64,000 bases of DNA. Origin: Agelaius tricolor (taxonomy: Eukaryota; Chordata; Aves; Passeriformes; Icteridae). Both the position numbers and the translations under genes were made by a program. Positions 11,448 through 23,800 of this stretch are shown piece after piece. The DNA is taken from NCBI GenBank assembly GCA_023055355.1, contig JALJCS010000001.1, positions 72,581,381 to 72,645,380 of the forward strand, in the 5' to 3' direction. Under the pieces are notes generated by a model. The model searched no databases, had not been told where the DNA came from, and was given only the letters and a program-made list of their open reading frames with translations. Numbering within the stretch: the stretch's first letter is position 1; each line of letters begins with the position of its first letter.

Positions 11448-13540
11448 GCCCCCGAGCCAACACTCTTATCTAGGATACACCAGTTCACCACCACCCTGCC
11501 CCTGGGAAAGTGCTCTTGCAGGCATGCCCTGCATCAGAGGAAATACAAATTGCATTTTGAAGTATGAATCCTTTCAACAGTGAGGTAGCCTAAGAGAAGA
11601 GGGTTTAACGAAGCCAACAGGACTTGTGACTTGCTTGTCTTGGGGAGATGATGACTAATCAATCTCTACACCCAGGGCTTTTGGTGCGACTGATTTGAAG
11701 GGCTCTGCTCCTGACAGGGTCACCTGGTGGGTACTGGGCAGGCACTGCAAACCATGCCATGAAGTACTGACTAAAATCCTGTGCAGCCTCGTTTGGTAAG
11801 AATAATTACAGCATATTCGCCAAATTCTGAACAGGATATTAAAGGATTTTCTAAAAACCAGACCTTTAACAAAAAACTGAGATTGTGGCCCTAACACACC
11901 TTATTGAAAACTCTCTGAAGGGGGTCCCTATAGGCTGATGCCAGATGAGCTTCAAAACTGAGACAGACTGGCCAGTACCAAGCTAAATACAAGGTATGCA
12001 TCTAACATTCAAATTCAACATTTAGGTTGTTTTGTCTTTACGTAAACACTGTCTTCATAACACATTAAACACTTTCTTCCTGCATTTGCATGTTTCTTCA
12101 TAAAGGGAAAACTACAGAAAACATTTCCTTTTGCTCTTCTTCTCTTGGCTGTTTCAGTTTTAATGTAAAATATCTTCAGGCGAGGCTTTACTCAAAATAG
12201 CAAAAGCTTGTGAAGAAACAATGAATAACTGATGGTATTTTGTGTTTCACAAATTCTAGCACTGATCAAGCCATTTATGCTGTTGTTTGACCAATTCAAA
12301 ATTGCTATCTACAGACACTACACGTAGCTACACCAAAACCAATTAGATTTAGGAAAGTCTTCTATTAATTTCAAAGAAATTTAGGAAATAAATTATTTAA
12401 TTACAGTTTGCTGCCTTTAAATACAGTTTCTAATCTAGTGTGGGATAAATGCAGCCAGCATCACTTCAGACTTCCCAAAGACTTTCTCTCATTTTGTAAT
12501 TAAGATCATAACACTTTCAAACTGCAAATGCACTCTCAAGTACACCAAAGCTGCAGTCAGACAGCTGGTTTTAGTCAAGCACCTAACTGTCCAATCTCTT
12601 AAAATGCTGGTAGCAGACATGAATCAACGTTAAAATACAAAATTTACTGCTCCTTCCAATGGATAACAAGCAAAATTTACCCACTTCAGAATTTTACACT
12701 CCCCCCTTCAATTTCAAACTTACACTATTTACTTCTTCCAATTTTTGTGCTGCAAATGCATGAATAGTAGTACACTGTTACTTTTGACATTTCATGTGCC
12801 TTTTAGATAGAACAACTGAACTCACAATCAACCACATGTGCTTTTCTAATACTATGTTTTATATTAAGATAAATTTGAAAGCACTGGTTAAAATTCCCTG
12901 TTCAGGAAGCTCTGGGTACTGAGGATTGGAGCTGTGTATGTACACGGTTTGTTTTTTCAATTTTACTAATGTATTTGTCTGCACATATATTTTTGTTTTT
13001 CATATAGGAGTCAGTGCAAGAACAAAGAAAATTTAATTGTACCACTTGCTACATAAAGCCGAATGGCACAGTAGCACAGGAAGTTTATAGCACTGGAAAG
13101 TATTTAAAGGCATAGTTTCCAGAGAGTTGTTTTCTGAGGACACTAAATAGATATTTGCCCAGTTGACTTTCATTTCAAACACACCATGAGAGATGCTGAA
13201 GCAAACCAGTTTTATATATATCCCTGGGAATGAAGGAGAGTACATCCCTACTCTGAAGTCTCACTACTTTTTAGAATAAAAGTTGCTCCAATTAAGTACT
13301 TTTCTATTTAGAACAAAACCAGGAAAACCCAAACCCAACTTTCACTTAACCACACAAAAGAAGTACAACCCCAACAACCATCCTTTGGCAGAGGTAGCAC
13401 AGAGGAGTCAGGACTTGAAGATCCTGGGATATGTCTTACCTGGAGATTTTAGTTCCTTTCACAAACCCACAGGCTTAGTAAACACAGTACAAAATATTGA
13501 GTCTTTCTGTTGTTTTCTCTTTTAGCAAAACATGGAGTAG
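11448..13540. other. Intergenic stretch between MFSD2B promoter and UBXN2A 3' end
   Basis: AT-rich DNA with only short open frames and no recognisable gene or RNA. The poly(A) site of UBXN2A is expected near its right end. Confidence 0.65.
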
Positions 13541-14532
13541 TTGGCTACAAACTTTATTCCTCAAGTACATGAACAGCAAAATAAAAGATTTGGATGGAAA
13601 TGGGGCAAAGTGGAGAGAAAAATGTCAGTTTTCAAGTAAGGATTTTCAACAGCTTTGAAACTTGACCACATGCAATTAGTGTCTCCATCAGCTGGGCAGT
13701 TCAGGACAGAGGCAGATAAACAGTACAAAAACAACTGTGTCCCTCTCAACTACTACTCCTACTTGGTGATAGCCAAAACAGCTGAAGTTTCTGTGTGACA
13801 AAGCTACAAGTGGGTCCCTAAGCTGATGAGCTAGGTAGTTTAACATCACCTGATCTGCAAGACACCCGTAGCAGCCCAAAAGAAGCAGAAACCACTTCAA
13901 CCATTGGTAAGAACAATTCCTTCAGAGCTTACTTTGAGGCACTTCATATGCAGTATGCACCAAACTATCTCGTTTGTATCTTCTCACACATGCACCTACC
14001 ACCATGTGGAAACCTGACAGAACATTATTACACTGCAGATCTTGTGACAAAAGTTACATCCTGAAGATTTTCAAGGTAGAATTCAAATGTGAGCTTGCTT
14101 GCAGTACTGGTTGTCAAAGAGTTACTGTGAGAAGAATGCAAACTGCAGCAGTTTACAATACAATATAAGTGAAATGTTTCACTTTAGTCCAAAGTGCAAA
14201 AATAAATACTATTTTTCCTTAAAAGGTGCTATCAGTAGTTAAGTCTCAGAGAACTGTTCCACCTAGACCCACTTATTAAATACTAAGAAGCTTTTAACTT
14301 AAGGAAATTCTAAGGATGATCTGCTGTACAGTTAGCTCTGCTACATTATACAGCCAGGCTCTGACTACCCAATGTAGCTGAAAATACCTCTATTATAGCA
14401 GATGACAGCACAGCACCCATTCTGCTCTCTAAGAGCACAGTGCATGAGGATGTGAGGGCATCCACATATTGCTGGTTACATTTTTGGTTTTGCCTAGTTC
14501 ACCCTGCAGATAATTTTTGGTCAGTTATAAAG
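13540..14532 (-). other. UBXN2A: Probable UBXN2A 3' untranslated region
   Basis: Noncoding DNA between the stop codon and the AATAAA signal. The exact end is inferred from that hexamer only. No recognisable gene is seen here on either strand. Confidence 0.4.
13553..13558 (-). terminator. UBXN2A: Candidate UBXN2A polyadenylation signal
   Basis: TTTATT on the plus strand is AATAAA on the minus strand, about 975 bases after the UBXN2A stop codon. It is the first canonical hexamer I noticed downstream of the stop. Confidence 0.4.
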
Positions 14533-14821
14533 CTAATTTGATCGTGTACTATTGATAGCATTTTTTTGCTCATTCTTGAGTTGTCCATTAGGTGTAGCAG
14601 CACTTTTGTAGTCGTTGTCAGGTGCTTTTATCACCAAGAGTCTGAAAGGTTCAGTTGTTTTCCGAAGTCTCTGAACAACAACGGCGTTTTGCAACTTTGC
14701 TTCCTCAAGCGTGAGTGTCTCGTCCTGCAGCTCTCGAAAAGGCAGGGAGGTGGTCAGTGTGAAGGGAACACTTCCCTCAGATCCTTGATACTTTGTTATG
14801 AAGTCTCTGACATGGCTGATT
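14533..14821 (-). CDS. UBXN2A: UBXN2A last coding exon (UBX domain, second half, and extended tail)
   Basis: The exon begins after an acceptor ending catctcag and completes Arg198. It reads [40 protein letters not shown] and [20 protein letters not shown], where the human protein reads ...QRLQKTASFRELSEH and stops. Here the frame continues about 35 residues through a polar Asn/Lys/Ser-rich tail to a TAG at 14535-14533. The tail could be genuine in birds or reflect loss of an ancestral stop. Confidence 0.9.
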
Positions 14822-17800
14822 CTGAGATGAGAGAAAGAAAAACTCAGAGTTTTGACACTGCAGTCCCCACACACGTGCATAACATACACAGCCACCATGG
14901 GACAGGAATGCAACACCACTACATGGAATGCCTGAGAGCACAGAACTAGAGCAGTACAGATGAGGTGGTATCTTGAAATGCCTGATCCACTTGGGAGGCA
15001 AGGACCAAGGTCTGCATGCTCTGAGTAGTCCCAAGGGGCCAAGCATGAGTATGTTATTCTGAGCACTCAAACACACCATTGTGGCTCAGATGGTAGTTAC
15101 ACACACCTACCATTTCCTAACCAGCTGGTGGAGCTCTGACCTGAGGGTCCTGTAGCCAAGAGCTAGAATAAAGATGCCTCCAGTGCGTGGTTCATGTGGC
15201 GGAACCACAATAAAAAATTAAGAAAAAGGCTTTGCAAAAACTATTTGGACAGCTGATACATTGACTAGGACTAAGTATGGTCCCATCCTCCCAAAGCAGG
15301 GGCATGGTGAACTCACTACAGACTCAATCTGTGAAGAGCCTTGCAACAGCTGAGCAAGACCTAAGTTTTGCTGTGGAAGAATCAGGATCGACTCATTTAA
15401 TTAGAAAATGAAGATGAGAAGATACATCTGTATGAATAAAATAAACATAGTATCAATGTCCATTCCCTGGTCCTGAGGCCAACTGGCAGACTGGCTGCTG
15501 GCAAATTCCTAAATTCATCCTTCCTCTCCCCCATGCAGAGGGTCTCCCATGAGGTTTACTGTCTCCTGGGAATGGTCCACGACCTGAGCTAACAGCTGAG
15601 CCATGGATGGTTAGGTATTGACTGAGGAAGTGCTGGCTGGCTTGGGGCAATGCCATCCTAACATTTTAGCGTTACAGATGCCTGAGATTTTCCAAGCCTT
15701 AGCCACACTCTCCAGGACAGACACAGCCAGCAAAACAAAAACTGATTCCTGTGCAACAGACCTCAACACAGAGACACTGCTTGGTCTTGTAAGTCAACAG
15801 CCTGAAAAACCTCAAGCAGGACTAAATTTTTGGTTGGACATTTACAGGTGTCTACATGCATTATATCAAATTTCATTGGGTTCTAAGAGCAACTCAGGCA
15901 ATTAGCCACCAGTTCTCTGCTTCTGGGTGAACAAGTTCCTTTCAGGCTCCATACTTGATGCTCCAAACATAGTAAGTGCTGAAGAGGGGACACAGCTCAA
16001 GCCAGGACACAGCTCTGTGTGCTGTTCCTACAGTTCTGCTCTCCTAGCTGCTGCACTCTCACGTCTCAATTCCCCACACTGCAACACTACAATGCTTCCT
16101 GTGCTTCTGCTCCCATCTTTCACCAGGAATCAACTCACATCTAAGCCAGCACCTACACAATCTAACTGCCAAGAGCTATAAGTCATCAATTTACCCAGAC
16201 ACTGGGTAATATGCTACATATGTGTTACATGCTATTAATCTATACCTTAGTTAACAAATAGCTGTCTTGTGCACTGAAAGGAGTGCTGTGTATGCAATCA
16301 TCACTCTTAAGGGTATTGCTCTAAAAGGATTTCCCTCTAGTTCTTATCAGGCTATACACAAGTACTGTGTACAGCACAAACGTGCTGGTCTTGTGGCAAG
16401 AGGCTATGTTATGATAGAATATTTATTGCACAGTACTTCAAAAAGAGCATTACACCAGTAGAGCTGTTTTTCTGCTTATCTCAGATGTTTTTTTCCTCTC
16501 AAAAACACTTAGCAGCTGTTCGAATGGTTATTTACTATGAAGACAAAACGCTTCTAAATATACTTAAGTGTGTGGGACCTGGAATAATTGAGATATGAAG
16601 CCCTTCAATGAAGCATTGATAATTAAAATAGCAATTTACCCTTCAACAGTACATCACAACAGTGTTTCAGTTCATAGATCAGGCTGCTAACAGTAATAAA
16701 TTAGTACAAGTCAAAGAAAATACTACAGTCATTAACCTTCAAGAGCTGAGCTTTCCTTCTGACCAGCCACAGACATACAGAGTTTATCTTGACAGCAGCC
16801 TGGGTTGTATTAAATCTGTAATACCTTTAAACTGCTTCACAGAGAAGCACAGGCAACATATCCTTTCCACATGACATGAGTGTACAGTACATCAGTGATT
16901 TCTCAAATTCAGAATTGAGAAAGGTCTCTAAAGACAGTAGCTCTGCAATTCAATGGTAAGGTGTTAATTCCACTTTCTCAAAGCTCCTTCATACATGTGC
17001 TGTGCTGACACCTTCTGACATTATCCTCATTTCTAAGCCTCTTTGGGAACCAGAAATTTTATTAATTAAGAATTAAACATACTGTGTGCATTCTGTTCTG
17101 TCCATGTTGACATGCAGGGGATGAACCTCCCTGCCCAGTGCACCAACTCCAGCCCTCCCCAGAGGTTTCTCTGGCTTAACTCGAAGTCCCTTTCTCCAGC
17201 TCTCACATGTGGTGCTACCTATGCCCAATGACCAGCAGGTTTTTTACTACGCCATTTGTTCCACATGTATTTGTTTTGTGAGAGATCTATCATGTTAAAA
17301 GCTATTTCTTCTAGTAATGAGCAATATGTACACCTTAACTTCCACTAACCCAGAAAGAACTCCTACAGTTTTCTCAGATTTTCCTTTACACTCAGCTATG
17401 ACCTGACTTTTAACAGTTCACATTTCTCTTATGCTTGCTTGTCAGCTAAAAGGTTTCTCAAATTTTCAAAGATTTTCCAAATACAACTGAAGGGCAGTCC
17501 AATGCTAAGTGGACTGAGGAGGTAGACTAGTCATAAAAATTAAAGACTTAAATGTACAGGCATTAAGATATATAGTTCAGATGCAAATATATATGACAGT
17601 TAAATAAATTCTACCTGTGAGAAACATTGAATTTCTGAATTATCCTTTCCCCATCAGCTAACCAGATCTGGACATTGGTGATAGGCTCCAAATCATTCAA
17701 GGGTACTAAAGGCAGGTGTCTTTTGTCATCAGGTCCTGGATGATCGTCTCTCACTTTAGAGATTATCTTTGGAGTAGCACTGAAAAGAAAAGTCACATGA

Positions 17801-20800
17801 GGTTATGGCTTCTGTATTCACATGCAAGCTCAAACTTCCCCCCAGACCTCTGCTTCTGGAGCTTTCTGCCCCATAGCAGAGTGTGCTGATGACTTTTTAT
17901 TTTAACAAATATAGGAACAGTAACATAAATATCAGCTTTTTTCTTTCTTCCTTATTTATTTCCTACATGTATGCCATTATTTTCACTTACTGACTAAAAC
18001 ATACTAAAGAATTTCAGTTTGCTTGTGTTTAACATTTTTATAAGATAGAAAGGAGCTTTAAATATCAGAGGATTAAATATGAATATACAAGAGACAAAAC
18101 TGTCTGAAGATTCCTCATCCATTTTTGTACTCAAATCACACAGGTGAAATTTAAAGGGGGTTGAGTATTGAATTTGCATACTCAAAGTTAATTTTCAGGG
18201 TAATGTGATTACAGTAATTCAATTTAACTGAATGTTGTTAGCCTTGATTTAGACTCCAGCATCATCTATCTCAGCTTAGAAGAATTACTCATCTATCAGA
18301 AAAATTGACTTAATGTGAAAAACCCAGACTGATGCACACAGCAGTTGGATTTTTTTTTCCTAAGGCATTTTCCACAGCTGACCAAACCACAGGGGCAAAG
18401 ATTCATAAAATGACTTAACAGAATACATCAACCTCAGTCCAAGTGCATAGTCTTAAAATACATACAAAAAAACTGCTGGCAAAAAATGTTATGCTGAAGA
18501 AATGCCTAGAGCTTAGTGCTTCTTTCATGACTAAGCTTGTTCAGCATGTACAGTTTAAATCCTCACTGGGCCTGATCCAATGGGCACATTCTCAGCTCCC
18601 GTGAGTATAACCAGATGTTTGCTTGCAGAACAATAGCAGTGATTTAAAGGAGTTTCTCCTCTGAGCTCAGCTGTGGTCACAGACTACATGAGCACTACAT
18701 GGCAGTTTGCAGAAAAGCTCTCTTTGCACAGAAAATTGGTTGAGTTTACAGCTTCTTGAGAGAAAAGTGGGTAACTGAAGTCCACAGAGTAACAGTTGTA
18801 ACTATGTTGCACACCTGCTTTGCAGACAAACCCCGTTCTTATGTTCTTGTACCTGCATTAGTTTATTCATAAGGCGGAAAAGTCAAAGCTAATTTATTAT
18901 TAGCTAAAGACTTAATATGTTCAGGCTAATAAAGCTGGAGTCTTAAGTGCAAGTTCAGTCAGAGCTATTTCAAAAACTTTTATTGCCCATTTAAGTGCTG
19001 CCCTAACTTCTAGGTTATTAGCCAGCAGAGGCACTTTTTTGTATCTTCCACAGAAACAGCAAAAAGAATGAGAATCAAGAAATCTCATTTCCAAATGAGC
19101 AATTAGAGATGTTCACTGTGACTGGAGACAGGTAAAAGGTACAGAACTGTTTTGCATTACACATAAATCAGCTGGGGCACAAGGACTTGGCACCAACAAA
19201 TTACAAGAGGCACATCTGTAAAATATTCTGGCATTTCTAGTACGGGTGATGTACTAGCACCTACCTGCCTCACAAACAGCTTCTGTTCATGCTTGACCTC
19301 AATACGAAATAAAACTTAATTGCCCTCCAGATCAGGAATAAAAGCTTGAGTACCAGCAAGATAATGTTAAACAGTTTTGCAGGCAGAGAAAAAAAAAATA
19401 ATTTCAAGTCATACTTCAGTCCAGCCATGCCCAGCTCTTGCTGTTCAGTTGCTGGTTCAGACACTGCAGAACTCCTGTGAGTGAGCTGCCTCCAGGACAG
19501 CAGAGGCTGCAGATGTGTCCAGCTGTAGTATCTGGCTCAGGCTGGGCTGGGCTACATGAGTCTCAGCTGTAGCTCAGACAACTGCCTAGAAGGACACAGA
19601 TTTTGGTGTCATTTCCAAACCAACCTCCTTCACAGTCACATCTCCATATGCAGCAGGCACTGGAGGTGATTCTTTCAATAGCAAATGTGTGTGAGACTGA
19701 AGCCAGCACATTAAATGAAGCTTTAAGAGAAAGTTAGAGCCTCTGTATTCACCAAGATCTAAAGCACTTCTATATGTAAAAACTTTTCTCTTGCAGAACT
19801 GACAGATAAAGCCATCTAGTGGTGGGAGCTTTGACTAAAGCCAAAACCCAAGAATGTAATTATTATTAGCCTGAGATCAAAGCATTGTAACTCCTTTTAA
19901 GCCTTATTCTTTTATAAGATTATCAACAGAAGATGTAAACTAGAGATTGAAGAGACCTAAGAGCATCCTGTCAATTTTCTGACAAGAAAAAGTCCAGCAG
20001 TTAGGTGTTATGCCTTACCCTGACTGATGGTTAGGCAGCTTGACACACAATGCTTTAGCCTAATGAGGTTACAGAGCAAGCTTGCTTTGCTACAAGGGGT
20101 TTCAGTCAATAGTTCAATTAACATGTTTCTGAGGCTGTCTCAGAGGTGCATAGATTAGCTCAATAGAAAAGTGGGGTTGAAAATCTAGTCATAAATCCCA
20201 AACTCTGAAATTCAGCTGGACAGTGATAGATAAAACAGAGTATACCCATTAGTTACATAGGTTCGTAAGGCACATTGGAAAATTTTGATATGTCTTACTT
20301 ATTTCTCCTGTAGAACAAAAAGGCAGAGGATCAAGCTTGTCTGAGCTATATCAACATATATGTTATTTCCAGATCCTCCAACTAAAGTTTTGAGAACTAG
20401 TCAATAGACCAATTCAAAATGGTTTATCCATTACAAAATCCTGGAAACACTTGACAAAATATACAAGATTAATTTTATAAGTTTATTTGCTAAGCAGAGG
20501 TTTAGGTAGGCTATAAGCTAAAGTAAACTCTTCAGTCATTTGTCTCTCTCATTTCTGACTAATCACACAAAAGGAGTTCTAATCACAGAAAAGGAGTTCT
20601 ATAGCTTAAAACTTGTTCCAGGTCTCAGTCAGCTCTGTTGCTGCCCCACAAAGCTTTTCTGCTCCAAGTGTGGTGTATTCATGCAATGGACATCTATCAA
20701 CAGCAAAAAGTGAGCACTACTTTATGGAGTACGAATACTTATGGCTCATGGTTCCAACATCAGCCCTAATATCAACTTATTTTTAAGGAAAAGGCTTTGA

Positions 20801-23800
20801 TAGCACAGCACAGAATAGACAAAGAAGAGTAGGAAAATAATAAAAAATGCTGAGCAAGTTGTAGAATGTCTCAGTGTACAAGACCAGTGAACCAAAATTC
20901 ACAGATTAGCATGTTTCTGAAACCTAACTTGCCTACTGGGAAGCAAGATCATTACTTGCTGTAGGCATGGCAGAGCACAAGAAGTGACTGAACAACCTAG
21001 CATTTAGCACTGCTTAGCAGCACACTGAAGATCTTTTTGGTTTTGTTATGAACAGCTCTACTTGTAGATATAACAAGGTTAAGTTCTTGACCCCTGTTTG
21101 CTCAGGATTTCCATGCCACCAAAAGCAAATCTTCCAGCATCTCACCTATCTCTCAAGGGAAGGTTTTCCCACTGTATCTACTCAATGGTCTGTACTACAG
21201 AAACAGATGAAACTCATAAAACAGATACTTGCTTCTCTGAGTCAGCCTGGAACCACTCACCCTTTACCTTTATCAGTCTTTTGCTCTGCACATTATCATC
21301 TTCCCCTGCCTCAGCTGTTCCTGCCCAGGTCAGGCTTTCCCTCAGCACAAGCTCTGGGCCTTAGCAGCCAAACCCTTCCCACTTAATTGAAACAAGCTGT
21401 TCACCTAAGGCTGCACCACAGCTTAGGAACTCCAGCCTGCAGGTCACTCAGCAGTGCCAACTGGTCACTGAACATGTCCTGGTCCCTAGGCCAAAGCCTG
21501 CTTCTATAGGCACACAAGTCTTGCATGACAGGGATATTCAAGCAGATAATGTGGATGGAGTAAGCAAAAGTCACAGGAATCAAACGAACTCCTGGCGTGT
21601 TGCCCTACAACAGCCTTCCAAAAGACAATAGTTGTTTGGTTGTAAATCAAGTCCAGTTTCAGCATTGGCATGAGCGGCTGACATGCTCCAACTACAAAAA
21701 AGACACAGATCATTGTAGAATGCTAAAATGCCTTACTGCAATACATGCATGATTAATTACTGAACAATTTTAAGAGAATGCCAATAACCTCTTACTTCTT
21801 TGGTTCTCTTTATGGGATTGTCATATTCCCCCCTCTTCTCAAATTATTGCTAATACAGCTTAAAAAGAGATTATTTTCTCTAAAATCACGGAATAGAAGA
21901 GTGACAGCATTTCAGCTGGAAACAATTCTGCTAATATTGAGACCTTGAACAAAGAAAGCCAAGAGCTTCCTGGCTGTATCAACACAGCAACATGTCCAGT
22001 GGATTGTGGGAGCCAATTATCCCCCAAGCTTCATGGAGAGACACCAAGATGCCTGCAGGATGGAGCATTCACACTGTCAGCAGATGCTGGAGGAGAGCAG
22101 CTTGCTCAGCCTGTGGAAGAGATGGTGGTCGTTGTGGGGCACATAAAAGCAGCCTGCCAGGGTCTGCAGGAGGAGGTGATGCTCATTATGGTGGACAGAA
22201 ATTCCAATGAGAGGCATTCAGACTGGATATAAGGAAAATATTCTTTCCCATAAGGACAGTCCAGCACTAAAGACTGCACAGCCACTGCACAGCCTCTGCT
22301 CTTATGGGATTTCAAGACCCAATTGGATAAAAGCCTAAGTAACCTCATCTGTCTCCACAGATGACCCTGCTTTGAGCAGGAGTTTAGACTAGAAAACTCC
22401 AGAGATTGCTTGCCACCTGAATTTTGATCCTTCACCACAGGTATAGTTCCCTTCAGCTACTCAATCATAGATCACACCAGCCTACTCACCTTCCTAATCT
22501 GTAACCATGTCCAGAAAAGGGATGAAACATTGGCTTTTTCGATGACAAATACACCTTATCCTTTTTATCTTCCACTTTCACTTCTACCTCCTCCTTATCA
22601 AAAACTTTTTGCAGCTCAAAAGGCAGTTCCCTTAAGAAAAAAAAACAAAAGGTCAAAAAAAAAGTACTATGCTATTTTCAGTACACAAAATAGACCAATG
22701 ATTAATATCTGTTCAACATTTGGCCCTTCAAGGATGATGCTTTTAAAAAACATCTTCACAAGTATTTACTAAGAGTTAGGTTAAGTACATAGCATACAAA
22801 TAACTTCAAGTTCCTGAATAGCAAATTAACTAGAAAGTATATAATTAAAAAACCCCTATGATGCAAGTTGTTGAATGATGTTCAAATTTACTCAGCAGTT
22901 ACCACTCTAAACACATAATGTGTAGGAAGTTCAGTGTTGCCATACACTGCTGCAAAGGGTTCAATTATTTTATCTCCATAGGAAAAAAAAAAAAAAGAAA
23001 AAGGCTTTTAAAGAGGAAGAACTGAGTTTACACACAATGTATTTAATGACAAACACAGATCTCAGCTTCTAAAAATGATATCATCACTAACAGCTCCACT
23101 CTTTAGTGCAGTAACATCAACTTGGTAATGCTTTAATTGCATGAAGCAGAATACAACAATGCCTTTGTCTCTGAGCTCTGAGGCAGACAGTACAATTTTG
23201 GGTGGTGGGGTTCAGATGGCACAGAGGCCGTACTGAATGCTTCTCCACCATCAATGATTATGCAGAAACCATCTCATAATTAGCATCTTCACAGGCAAAC
23301 AGTGGAATAAAACTGACAAACTTTTGATGAATGCACACAAAGGGCTTTAAACAGTGCAGTTAATTGCTATTACAACTAACACAGGTGACAGACATACAGG
23401 AGAAATAGTGTAAAATTAGTATTTTTGGCGGCCTAGCAAAATATGGAAAAGAAAAATATAATGACTTAGTAATTTCACATGCTTGATAAGGAGGTATTAA
23501 ATTACATTATCCACAAAATTATATTCTTCTCTCCATTTGTACATGGTGAGGAAACAGACTACAAATTAAAGGCTCAAAATAACACTGGTTAGTATGGTCA
23601 AACTCCTTTTTTAAAGCAACAACTGCAAACAGTAGCAGAAATCAGGACAGCATGTAAACTTTTAATACAGGGAAAAATGTAAGATGGCTATTAACACAGG
23701 AATTCATGCAAGATTGTTATATATACACAACAGCAAGTTTGTACTTGGAAAAATGTCAGAAATTTAAGACTGATCAGAGTTACTTGATGATACATAGAAC

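Larger units (their letters stand above)
17780..22489 (-). other. UBXN2A: UBXN2A intron 4
   Basis: About 4.7 kb. It contains a CR1 fragment near its left-strand start (22190-22432) and a 20 bp tandem duplication at 20561-20600. No other gene is seen. Confidence 0.8.

Noticed and set aside
10138..11583. 481-codon plus-strand open frame (and a 306-codon overlapping one)
   Set aside because: It lies in a CpG island where stops are rare, has Pro/Arg/Gly-rich low-complexity content, and its 3' part reads into a CR1 element. No family resemblance.
14566..14949. 127-codon plus-strand open frame
   Set aside because: Antisense shadow of the UBXN2A last exon.
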